From the NCBI GenBank assembly GCA_964525485.1, contig CAZGHH010000046.1:1-5114 (forward strand): DNA of 5,114 bases, read 5' to 3'. The stretch is from DAONBD01 sp964525485. GTDB taxonomy: Bacteria; Patescibacteriota; Gracilibacteria; UBA1369; LOWO2-01-FULL-3. Of this stretch, positions 1-5,071 are shown in pieces; positions within the stretch are counted from its first letter, which is position 1; every line of letters starts with the position of its first letter. The translations under genes and the position numbers were made by a program. Under the pieces are notes generated by a model. It was not told where the DNA came from. It did not search any database and saw only the letters and a list, made by a program, of their open reading frames with translations.

Positions 1-990
1 CTTGTATCTGCGTTTTTAGCGCTGTCAATTTTTACTGTTGCCACCGCATTTGGCGCTCCTACAGAAAATCCACCTAGCGGATTAACTAGTCCGACGTTTG
101 GGGGGCTGAGAGTGAATGGAACTTCGTATATACAAACAATACAAAATGGAGAGGCTGCTGGGCTTGATGGTAATAAGGTTAATATTAACGATGATGTAGC
201 TATTACTGGTACTACTACTGTCGGTTTGACTACTTCAAATAAAGATTTAACCATTAATGGGAATTTAACTACGACTGGTAAAGTTACTGGTGCAACTTTG
301 GCTGTTGGGAATCTATTGAATGCTGTAACTAGTTCTATTGGTGCAAAAGTGAGTATTGGATCATCCACTGTATCTACCGGCCTTGATCTTTATGGATCCT
401 TATATATTGTTGGTTTTGGAGGGATAAATAATGCAAAATTTTTAAATTCTACTGACAATACTGATCTTACTCTTGGCGTTGGCTATAATGGTGGAGTAAC
501 TAGTGGGATTATGTTTAGGAAAACTTATGATTCGTATTATAGTACTTATAAAATGGATATTGTTGGGAAAATGTATGGATTGGATACTTCAAGAGGTTTG
601 AGATTTGGAAAGGCAAACTTCGAAAATATTATTCAAAACACTACAACTGAAAATAGCGGAAGAGTAAAAATAGAGGATGCAGAAGGTTTATGGGTATCTG
701 GTCCTACTAGGATTGATGGAAAATTAACTTCAACTTCAATTGGAACCTGGACTTTAAGAAGTTCTAATTCAGATGCTGTTGGGACAGGTGCTACAGCCAC
801 CGCTATATCTGACTGTTCTGGCGCTGGAGCTAATGCTATCGCTGCAAGTTGTGAATTTGGCAGTACATATACGAACGCTAGGTTCACTGCAGTTAGTCAC
901 CTCAGTAATACTGGGTGCCTAACATCGGCTGTAATGCCAACTGGCGGATATATCACATCCTACGTTATGTGTTTCAATCCAAGCCTTTAA
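1..990 (+). CDS. Secreted beta-rich surface protein, 5' end outside the window
   Basis: The frame is open from the first base of the window and ends at TAA. It reads through a hydrophobic stretch (LVSAFLALSIFTVATA, codons 1-16) followed by FGAPTENPPSG, which looks like the end of a Sec signal peptide with a possible ATA cleavage motif. The true start is therefore upstream; the GTG at 112 is internal. After the signal comes a Gly/Thr/Ser/Asn-rich region of short beta-like repeats (about codons 40-110; 'VAITGTTTVG', 'LTINGNLTTTG'), as in beta-solenoid or tail-fibre shafts. A more mixed middle follows. The only four cysteines of the visible part lie near the end (codons at 814, 850, 916 and 970) and could form two disulfides in a terminal domain ending YVMCFNPSL. 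I infer an exported or surface protein, adhesin- or fibre-like. The exact family is not recognised. It converges on the lipoprotein gene with only 11 bp between stops. Confidence 0.8.
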   Translation, partial: LVSAFLALSIFTVATAFGAPTENPPSGLTSPTFGGLRVNGTSYIQTIQNGEAAGLDGNKVNINDDVAITGTTTVGLTTSNKDLTINGNLTTTGKVTGATLAVGNLLNAVTSSIGAKVSIGSSTVSTGLDLYGSLYIVGFGGINNAKFLNSTDNTDLTLGVGYNGGVTSGIMFRKTYDSYYSTYKMDIVGKMYGLDTSRGLRFGKANFENIIQNTTTENSGRVKIEDAEGLWVSGPTRIDGKLTSTSIGTWTLRSSNSDAVGTGATATAISDCSGAGANAIAASCEFGSTYTNARFTAVSHLSNTGCLTSAVMPTGGYITSYVMCFNPSL

Positions 991-1014
991 AAACTAATAA
1001 CTTAGTTTGAAAGG
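984..1014. terminator. Hairpin at convergent gene junction, possible bidirectional terminator
   Basis: AAACTAA (991-997) pairs perfectly with TTAGTTT (1002-1008) around the loop TAAC. An outer CCTTT/AAAGG pair (984-988 with 1010-1014) extends the stem across a small 2/1 internal loop. Both stop codons of the converging genes lie inside it. On the minus strand the inner stem is followed by a TTTTT run. On the plus strand there is no T-run. The stem is AT-rich, so termination strength is uncertain. Confidence 0.4.
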
Positions 1015-1598
1015 ACGTTTGACTTGCACACGTTGACAAACTCTTCTAGTTCTATTTTGTCGCATAGAGTTGCGTCTTTTGTATTTATTGCTTTTGAAGC
1101 TAAAGTATTATACTTACATGAAGCTTGTTCTTTCTTAATAATTAATTGATCACATATTGTATAGTCTCCTGTTTTCACGGCCTCTGCTTCTATTTTTACC
1201 CTCTCCTCTTCTTGCTTAACTATTGCATCTTGAGCTTTTTCTTCAGCTTCTTGTTGATTCAAAATAGCAGCAATTCTAGATCCACATTCATCCTCATATC
1301 TCTCTAATTTAATATCTCCACAAAAATCATCATCTAATTCTGATACAGCTTTGTCCATTAACGCCAACGCATCTACTGTATTTGCGCACTCTTCTTTCGC
1401 AGTTTCGTCTTTGATAGTCGCGCAAGCTTTTGCATCTTTTTCTGCTATCGCTCTTTGGAAAATTTGTTGATCTAGAATTGTATCAGCATTCACTACCTGA
1501 GGTGTCGTCACAGACTCCTCTTTATTTAGTAAATTACATCCTGTTGCAAGAAATGTTACCGCTAAAATCAAGGTGAGGACTTTTGCAAGATTTTTCAT
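1002..1598 (-). CDS. Small lipoprotein with four D-x3-C-x11-C repeats
   Basis: This is a 198-residue protein with a type II signal peptide: basic MKNLAK, a hydrophobic core, then LATGC with the lipidated cysteine at residue 21. The -3 position is A rather than the usual L/V/I, which is tolerable. The mature part has eight more cysteines in four identical-spacing pairs: C59/C71, C93/C105, C149/C161 and C179/C191. Each pair has exactly 11 residues between the cysteines, and each is preceded by Asp four residues before the first cysteine. The repeats fall in two groups separated by a charged helix (about 114-142, Gln/Glu/Lys-rich, probably coiled coil). Each unit is plausibly a helical hairpin stapled by a disulfide outside the cytoplasmic membrane. 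No enzymatic motif is visible and no known family is recognised. No Shine-Dalgarno sequence precedes the ATG, which is the obvious start because the signal peptide begins there. Confidence 0.86.
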   Translation of the reverse strand: MKNLAKVLTLILAVTFLATGCNLLNKEESVTTPQVVNADTILDQQIFQRAIAEKDAKACATIKDETAKEECANTVDALALMDKAVSELDDDFCGDIKLERYEDECGSRIAAILNQQEAEEKAQDAIVKQEEERVKIEAEAVKTGDYTICDQLIIKKEQASCKYNTLASKAINTKDATLCDKIELEEFVNVCKSNVLSN

Positions 1599-1644
1599 TT
1601 TTAAATTGGTTAGGATTGAGGGTGAAGGTTTCTTCGGGTTAAAA

Positions 1645-1671
1645 GTTATAGTATTGGTGATTTTTTTGCAA
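1645..1671 (-). promoter_or_regulatory. Candidate promoter of the lipoprotein gene
   Basis: On the minus strand TTGCAA (1666-1671) is followed after 15 bp by TATAAC (1645-1650, 5 of 6 to consensus). The spacer is short. The predicted start near 1638 gives a leader of about 40 nt without a ribosome binding site. The same TTGCAAAAAA context serves as -35 in the promoter of the Pro/Gln-rich gene, which supports the call modestly. Confidence 0.35.
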
Positions 1672-1680
1672 GTTTATGAT
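1654..1680 (+). promoter_or_regulatory. Candidate promoter of mtaB, overlapping the divergent one
   Basis: TATGAT (1675-1680, 5 of 6) is a possible -10 box. The best -35 match is poor: TTGGTG at 1654-1659 with a 15-bp spacer. The predicted start near 1687 leaves only about 8 nt before the mtaB ATG, so the mRNA would be almost leaderless. It overlaps the minus-strand -35 box, so the two promoters would compete for polymerase if both are real. Confidence 0.25.
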
Positions 1681-1694
1681 AGATTCAGCCGGCC

Positions 1695-3035
1695 ATGAAA
1701 ATTGTTATTAAAACATTGGGGTGCAAGTCGAATCGCGCTGATACTGATCAGTTGATTGAGAAAATTATTGAAGAGTTTGGGGATAATGTAGCTGTTGTCG
1801 AGATAAATAATGCTTCCGATTGTTCTGATGATTTTGGAGTAGATGTGTGTTTGGTAAATACATGCACAGTCACCCATGTTGCAGACAGAAAATCTCGTGC
1901 TTCCGCCGCGCATTTAAAAAAAATATATCCTGATGCGAAAATTTGTGTGTTTGGATGCGGGCCAAAAGTTGATAAAAGTGGTTATGAAAAATTAAGTGGC
2001 ATTGATTTTGTTGGTCTCACTATCGATGAGGTTTTGAAATATCTTAAGAGTGTTTTTAAGGCTTTGCCTAAAGAAAAATCAAATATGCTATTTGCTAGAA
2101 ATCCTGCTGGTATTCGCACGCGCGCTGTCATGAAAGTCCAGGATGGATGCAATAATTTTTGTACCTACTGTGTAATTCCATTCGCCCGTGGAAGAGAAAA
2201 AAGTTTCCCAATGAAAGATATTTTGAATGAAGCAAAAAAACTTTGCAAGCAAGGATACAAAGAAATTGTTTTGACTGGAATTAATATTGGGAATTGGCGT
2301 GAGAATATTGGTGTGACTGGCAAACTTGGAGCAGATGAGCTAGATCTTGGCGATTTGATAATAAATATCTTGGATAAAACTCCTATCGCGAGAGTGCGAT
2401 TGAGTTCGATCGAGCCACAGAATTTTTCTGAAAGTTTTGAAAAGCTTTTGAAAGATCCCAAATATTCTGCACGCTTTTGTCCTCATTTACACATGTCCTT
2501 ACAAAGCGGTTCTGATGATGTATTAAAGGCTATGCGAAGACATTACGACACAAAGTTGTATAAAAAAGTTGCGCAGAAATTAAAAAAATTGGCTCCTGAA
2601 ATAGCATTAACGACCGATATAATAGTTGGTTTCCCTGGAGAAACTGATAAAAATTTTGAAGAGAGTTATGAATTTGTGAAAGCCATCGGATTTGCAAAAG
2701 TGCACGTATTCCCCTATTCAAAAAGAAGTGGAACTGTAGCTGCGCTTCTACCAAATCAAATTCCGGATGATGTAAAAAAATCTCGCGCTAAAACATTACA
2801 AAAACTTTCCGATGATTTGAGAGCTAAATTTTTTGAGGCACAAATTGGTCAAATCTATCCTGTTCTTATTGAAAGCAAAAACAAAAAAAATGAATGGGAA
2901 GGTCTGACTCCAAACTATATTCAGGTCCGCGTGAATTCAAAAGACATTCATTCAAAAGAAAATCTTCAAAATAAAATTGTGGATGTGAAGTTAACAAAGT
3001 TAAAAGGTCTCTTTGTGGAGGGAGAGATTGTTTAG
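1695..3035 (+). CDS. mtaB: tRNA t6A37 methylthiotransferase MtaB (radical SAM)
   Basis: MtaB converts N6-threonylcarbamoyladenosine (t6A) to 2-methylthio-t6A at position 37 of tRNAs reading ANN codons. It uses two 4Fe-4S clusters and S-adenosylmethionine. The 446 residues match the usual family length. The N-terminal methylthiotransferase domain has the three cluster cysteines in TLGCKSN (C10), VNTCTVT (C57) and VFGCG (C88). The radical-SAM motif is CNNFCTYC (C152, C156, C159). It is followed by LTGINIGNW (193-201), HLHMSLQSGSD (264-274) and TTDIIVGFPGET (306-317), all typical of the family. A TRAM RNA-binding domain fills about 377-446. TLGCKxN and VNTCTVT point to MtaB rather than MiaB (TYGCQMN) or RimO. 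An in-frame TAG at 1680-1682 leaves ATG 1695 as the only plausible start. There is no Shine-Dalgarno sequence. Extra cysteines at 43, 52 and 84 sit in a slightly long loop before the second ligand. Confidence 0.96.
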   Translation: MKIVIKTLGCKSNRADTDQLIEKIIEEFGDNVAVVEINNASDCSDDFGVDVCLVNTCTVTHVADRKSRASAAHLKKIYPDAKICVFGCGPKVDKSGYEKLSGIDFVGLTIDEVLKYLKSVFKALPKEKSNMLFARNPAGIRTRAVMKVQDGCNNFCTYCVIPFARGREKSFPMKDILNEAKKLCKQGYKEIVLTGINIGNWRENIGVTGKLGADELDLGDLIINILDKTPIARVRLSSIEPQNFSESFEKLLKDPKYSARFCPHLHMSLQSGSDDVLKAMRRHYDTKLYKKVAQKLKKLAPEIALTTDIIVGFPGETDKNFEESYEFVKAIGFAKVHVFPYSKRSGTVAALLPNQIPDDVKKSRAKTLQKLSDDLRAKFFEAQIGQIYPVLIESKNKKNEWEGLTPNYIQVRVNSKDIHSKENLQNKIVDVKLTKLKGLFVEGEIV

Positions 3036-3056
3036 ATAGAATTCACTAAAGCTACT

Positions 3057-3473
3057 TTAAACTGCTGCTGCAAGCTCTTCCAGCACTTCCTCAGGAGTTT
3101 TTGTTTGAAGACTCGTGTGGGAGAAGTCTTGATCGTATGTGACGAGATATGTTTGAAGTTTGTTTGCCAAAACAAATTGTAATGAATCATCAAAATCAAG
3201 GCCCAAATCTTTCGTCACAGCATTAATCATTAAATCATCATCAATACTTGTTTCTTTAACCTTGATTATGTCATGAAAAATTAATAATAGAATCTCTCTA
3301 ATAAACAGTGTTGATTCTGATAACATTGCCTCTATCGCGCCGAGAGAGAATTTTGAGATATAAACTTCTTCATTTATCGCGCCGTAGGCAATAGCATCTA
3401 TAAAATCCCTACATATTGCTTTATGTTTCTGTTTCCTTGCCAATTCTATAAAAATATTTGTGTCAATCAACAT
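3057..3473 (-). CDS. vapC: PIN-domain ribonuclease toxin, VapC type
   Basis: This 138-residue PIN domain is of usual VapC length. PIN toxins are Mg2+-dependent ribonucleases that stop translation by cutting tRNA, rRNA or other RNA. The acidic site is visible: D4 in MLIDTNIFIE, E48 in the helix LGAIEAML, D95/D96 in LDFDDSLQFVLANK, and D114/D116 in the final motif TYDQDF. The catalytic set looks intact, so the toxin is probably active when free. The start codon lies inside the end of the antitoxin gene (11-bp overlap, different frame), which implies translational coupling and matches type II toxin-antitoxin operons. No strong Shine-Dalgarno sequence precedes it. The gene converges on mtaB with 21 bp between stops. 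The symbol is family-level only; the RNA target cannot be read from sequence. Confidence 0.87.
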   Translation of the reverse strand: MLIDTNIFIELARKQKHKAICRDFIDAIAYGAINEEVYISKFSLGAIEAMLSESTLFIREILLLIFHDIIKVKETSIDDDLMINAVTKDLGLDFDDSLQFVLANKLQTYLVTYDQDFSHTSLQTKTPEEVLEELAAAV

Positions 3474-3780
3474 AGTCTGTCCATCTTTTACATATTTCTA
3501 CTGAAGTTAAATTTTTATCAAAAAAATCGTCCAAACATCCAGCATATTTCGCAAAAACAGAATTTTTACGAATTTCTTCTAAGTTAAATTTTCTTACTTT
3601 TTTCTTAGGCTTGCTTTGCTCTTCCAACTTTTTTAAATCTTCTATCCTCATTATTATTACGTCTGGTTGCGACTTATGAATAATGACCTGAGGAGTACCA
3701 TCTCTTACGTTGGCCATCACCTCTTTGAAATGATTACGAGCATATGTAGCAGAAACCTGTTGTGATAATTGAATATTCAT
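3463..3780 (-). CDS. Phd/YefM-type antitoxin of the PIN toxin
   Basis: This 105-residue protein is the first gene of the toxin-antitoxin operon. The N-terminal half (about 9-52: VSATYARNHFKEVMANV, then QVIIHKSQPDVIIM and EDLKKLEE) is the Phd/YefM DNA-binding and dimerisation fold. A Lys-rich linker (57-64) leads to a C-terminal toxin-binding tail (about 65-105) that would wrap the PIN domain. In this class the antitoxin, alone or with toxin, represses its own promoter. A palindrome placed between -35 and -10 fits that. The gene stops at TGA within the toxin gene. The ATG is chosen because the promoter predicts transcription to begin exactly there and because the fold starts a few residues later. 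Pairing of a Phd-type antitoxin with a PIN toxin is a common mix-and-match combination. Confidence 0.88.
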   Translation of the reverse strand: MNIQLSQQVSATYARNHFKEVMANVRDGTPQVIIHKSQPDVIIMRIEDLKKLEEQSKPKKKVRKFNLEEIRKNSVFAKYAGCLDDFFDKNLTSVEICKRWTDYVD

Positions 3781-3786
3781 ACCTAC

Positions 3787-3815
3787 AGATTACCAAATGT
3801 ACGTTTGAATGTCAA
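3787..3815 (-). promoter_or_regulatory. Toxin-antitoxin operon promoter, predicted leaderless
   Basis: Minus strand: a perfect TTGACA -35 (3810-3815), a 17-bp spacer, and TAATCT as -10 (3787-3792) preceded by TGG, that is an extended TGn -10. The hexamer itself matches consensus at only 3 of 6 positions, which the extended element and perfect -35 could offset. Only six bases separate it from the antitoxin ATG, so the normal start point coincides with the A of the ATG. Confidence 0.62.
3794..3807. promoter_or_regulatory. Candidate operator palindrome in toxin-antitoxin promoter
   Basis: CAAATGTACGTTTG is an imperfect palindrome: CAAA and TTTG arms around a GTAC centre, with one mismatched pair. 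It lies wholly within the -35/-10 spacer, where bound antitoxin would block polymerase. Autorepression is known for Phd/YefM antitoxins; that this is their site is inference. Confidence 0.42.
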
Positions 3816-3853
3816 TTTGAGTTTTCTGACTTTTTAGCATGAATTCCGGGCAC

Positions 3854-3880
3854 AAAAAAGCCCCGCTTAGGAGCGAGGCC
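3854..3880 (-). terminator. Intrinsic terminator of the Pro/Gln-rich protein gene
   Basis: Read on the minus strand, GCCTCGC and GCGGGGC form a 7-bp GC-rich stem (one T-G pair) around a 6-nt loop TCCTAA, followed at once by TTTTTT. It lies about 60 bp after the stop codon of the upstream gene and just before the toxin-antitoxin promoter, so it insulates the two units. Confidence 0.87.
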
Positions 3881-3938
3881 TTTGAAATTTGATCTGTGAG
3901 TGTTTCGTGTTTCTGTCGTCCCGTGTCGCACGTTGGCT

Positions 3939-4802
3939 TTATATTCCCAAATTCTTGCGAATCTCTTCAGCTTTTTGGTTGTCTGCTTGTTTCTTTTGTT
4001 CACCTTCAAATTCAGATTCTAATTGCATCCATTCTTGATAGTGTTGCTCAGCTAACTTCTCTAGCTGCGGAACATGTTTCTTTGATAATGCTGCAAATTT
4101 TTCTTTCTCTTCTTCGAAGATTCTCATTAATTCTTCGATCTGTTCGATCTTCAACTTCGGAACTGATTCGACGATCTTCTTCTTCTCATCTTTTGAAAGG
4201 GAGATAGAACCTGCTAAAAGTCTTACAAATTTTTCTTCATCAAATTTTAGTGCGCTTGGTGGGCATTTTACTCTTAATTCACGTGGTAATTTTGTTCCGA
4301 GTTTAAAATTTGCTGGTGTTGTGTCTTCTGGTTCACCTGCTGGCATACCTCCTGCCGGCATTCCTGGCTGAGGATAACCTTGTGGTGGGTACATTCCTGG
4401 TTGACCGTATCCCATCGGGGGCATTCCTTGTGGTGGGTACATTCCTGGTTGACCGTATCCCATCGGGGGCATTCCTTGTTGAGGGTAACCTTGTGGTGGG
4501 TACATTCCTGGTTGACCGTATCCCATCGGGGGCATTCCCTGTGGTGGGTAACCATATCCTGGAGGTGGCATCATGTTTGGATCCATTTGAGGAGGAACTG
4601 GTGCTCCTTGTGGAGGTTGCCCTGCCGCTGGTTGCTGTCCTGCTGGCTGTGCGCCAGATGGTTGAGCTGGATTAGGTGTAACAGGAGCGCTTTGAGCACC
4701 TGACTGTATTTGTGGTTGAGTACCTTGAGACTGAGCCGCAGTTTGCGGATCTTGACCTGTTGTTTGTGGTTGTTGTCCTTGTGGTTGAGCTTGATCAGCC
4801 AT
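3939..4802 (-). CDS. Pro/Gln-rich repeat protein with charged helical C-terminal domain
   Basis: This 287-residue protein has no signal peptide or membrane segment, so it is probably cytoplasmic. Residues 1-65 are a Gln/Ala/Pro/Gly-rich, almost charge-free tail. Residues about 65-160 are Pro/Gly/Met/Tyr/Gln-rich and contain GMPPMGYGQPGMYPPQ three times (about residues 88-141), with a GYPQQ insert between copies. Both parts should be disordered. From about 187 the sequence changes to a charged helical domain (FDEEKFVRLLAGSISLSKDEKK, broken by VPKLKIEQIEEL and followed by long Glu/Lys helices to residue 287) that probably forms a helical bundle or coiled coil. It contains the only cysteine-proline motif nearby (C180, VKCPP). 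I recall similar helical tails in CPR proteins but cannot name a family. The tail-plus-helix layout suggests a scaffold, assembly or condensate-forming protein; this is inference. It has its own promoter and terminator and no Shine-Dalgarno sequence. Confidence 0.85.
   Translation of the reverse strand: MADQAQPQGQQPQTTGQDPQTAAQSQGTQPQIQSGAQSAPVTPNPAQPSGAQPAGQQPAAGQPPQGAPVPPQMDPNMMPPPGYGYPPQGMPPMGYGQPGMYPPQGYPQQGMPPMGYGQPGMYPPQGMPPMGYGQPGMYPPQGYPQPGMPAGGMPAGEPEDTTPANFKLGTKLPRELRVKCPPSALKFDEEKFVRLLAGSISLSKDEKKKIVESVPKLKIEQIEELMRIFEEEKEKFAALSKKHVPQLEKLAEQHYQEWMQLESEFEGEQKKQADNQKAEEIRKNLGI
4381..4550. repeat. 48-bp in-frame tandem repeats in the Pro/Gln-rich gene
   Basis: Three copies begin at 4381, 4429 and 4492, and a fourth broken copy begins at 4540 and matches for about 11 bp. 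The first two copies are identical and the third differs only at its last base. Copies two and three are separated by 15 bp encoding GYPQQ. Length is always a multiple of three, so copy number can change without a frameshift. The identity at synonymous sites indicates recent duplication or gene conversion. Confidence 0.93.
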
Positions 4803-4831
4803 ATAAAAATTGATTAGTTGACTTGGGTGAT

Positions 4832-4860
4832 ATTTTATCTCTTTTTGACCTTTTTTGCAA
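4832..4860 (-). promoter_or_regulatory. Promoter of the Pro/Gln-rich protein gene
   Basis: Minus strand: TTGCAA (4855-4860, 4 of 6), exactly 17 bp spacer, TAAAAT (4832-4837, 5 of 6). Transcription would start near 4825, giving a leader of about 23 nt that contains no purine-rich ribosome binding site. Confidence 0.6.
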
Positions 4861-4867
4861 TGAAATC

Positions 4868-4895
4868 TGGACTTTTTTCGGAGTACTGTTAAAAT
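4868..4895 (+). promoter_or_regulatory. Candidate promoter of tRNA-Val
   Basis: TGGACT (4868-4873, 4 of 6) is followed after 16 bp by TAAAAT (4890-4895, 5 of 6). The start would be near 4902, leaving a pre-tRNA 5' leader of about 92 nt that holds the two hairpins described below. No better promoter is visible closer to the tRNA. Confidence 0.33.
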
Positions 4896-4917
4896 CTTGT
4901 GGCTTTTTAATATTGTT

Positions 4918-4930
4918 TCGGACGATTAGC
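4918..4930 (+). repeat. Copy of the tRNA-Val 5' end, 74 bp upstream of the gene
   Basis: TCGGACGATTAGC here is identical to 4992-5004, which is two flanking bases plus the first 11 nt of the tRNA (acceptor strand, TA, and start of the D stem). The rest of the tRNA is not repeated. A 13-bp match so close is unlikely by chance. It may be a remnant of a tRNA duplication, of an integration event, or part of a repeated element. Confidence 0.75.
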
Positions 4931-4947
4931 ATTCTGCTTACTCGTCC
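4920..4947 (+). other. Stem-loop formed by the tRNA-end copy
   Basis: GGACGA (4920-4925) pairs with TCGTCC (4942-4947). Inside it, TA/TA and GC/GC pairs continue around a mismatch and a bulge to an ATTCT loop. It resembles a shortened tRNA acceptor helix. No T-run follows, so it is not an ordinary terminator. Confidence 0.5.
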
Positions 4948-4954
4948 TCGCTTC

Positions 4955-4987
4955 GAAGCCTTGAGCAAATAAGTTTGCTACGGCTTC
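4955..4987 (+). other. Long hairpin just upstream of tRNA-Val
   Basis: GAAGCC pairs with GGCTTC and, further in, AGCAAA pairs with TTTGCT around a TAAG loop; TTG/AC is the internal loop between the two 6-bp stems. It ends 6 bases before the mature tRNA 5' end, so it would lie in the RNase P-removed leader. It could be a leader fold, a REP-like element, or part of a mobile remnant. Confidence 0.6.
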
Positions 4988-4993
4988 TCACTC

Positions 4994-5069
4994 GGACGAT
5001 TAGCTCAGTTGGTAGAGCATCTCGTTGACGTCGAGAGGGTCAGTGGTTCGAATCCACTATCGTCCACCA
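4994..5069 (+). tRNA. tRNA-Val (anticodon GAC)
   Basis: This is a complete 76-nt cloverleaf. The acceptor stem is 7 bp (GGACGAT with ATCGTCC), the D stem GCTC/GAGC, and the anticodon stem TCTCG/CGAGA with loop TTGACGT (anticodon GAC at 5027-5029, reading GUC and GUU). The variable loop is GGGTC, and the T stem AGTGG/CCACT has loop TTCGAAT. The discriminator base is A and the CCA end is encoded. All stems pair without mismatch. It is a single gene, not part of a visible tRNA cluster. No T-rich terminator is seen before the window ends. Confidence 0.97.
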
Positions 5070-5071
5070 TT

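Noticed and set aside
633..887. 84-codon open frame on the minus strand
   Set aside because: It is antisense to the secreted protein gene; hydrophobic Ala/Val/Pro composition is a by-product of the Gly/Thr-rich plus-strand code.
112..990. Gene starting at GTG 112
   Set aside because: The frame is open to the left edge and encodes a signal-peptide core, so 112 is internal.
1695..3035. MiaB or RimO instead of MtaB
   Set aside because: TLGCKSN and VNTCTVT are MtaB-type; MiaB has TYGCQMN and RimO has different N-terminal motifs.
3047..3059. Terminator hairpin between mtaB and the toxin gene
   Set aside because: TAAAG-CTA-CTTTA has only 5 mostly AT pairs with a 3-nt loop and no T-run.
3463..3465. 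TGA recoded as glycine (code 25)
   Set aside because: TGA ends the antitoxin at the expected family length and in a typical 11-bp overlap with the toxin; no in-frame TGA occurs in the other genes.
3922..3932. CGTGTCGCACG small hairpin after the Pro/Gln-rich gene
   Set aside because: The stem is 4 bp with a 3-nt loop; the strong terminator nearby explains transcript ending.
3812..4009. 65-codon basic open frame on the minus strand
   Set aside because: It overlaps the end of the Pro/Gln-rich gene and runs through its terminator; basic composition without a recognisable domain.
4381..4550. CRISPR array
   Set aside because: Repeats are adjacent or 15 bp apart, lie in frame within a gene, and have no unique spacers.
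4274..4703. Several open frames with repeated residues on both strands
   Set aside because: They are the 48-bp repeats read in other frames; the frame encoding the Pro/Gln-rich protein has the promoter, terminator and coherent domain.
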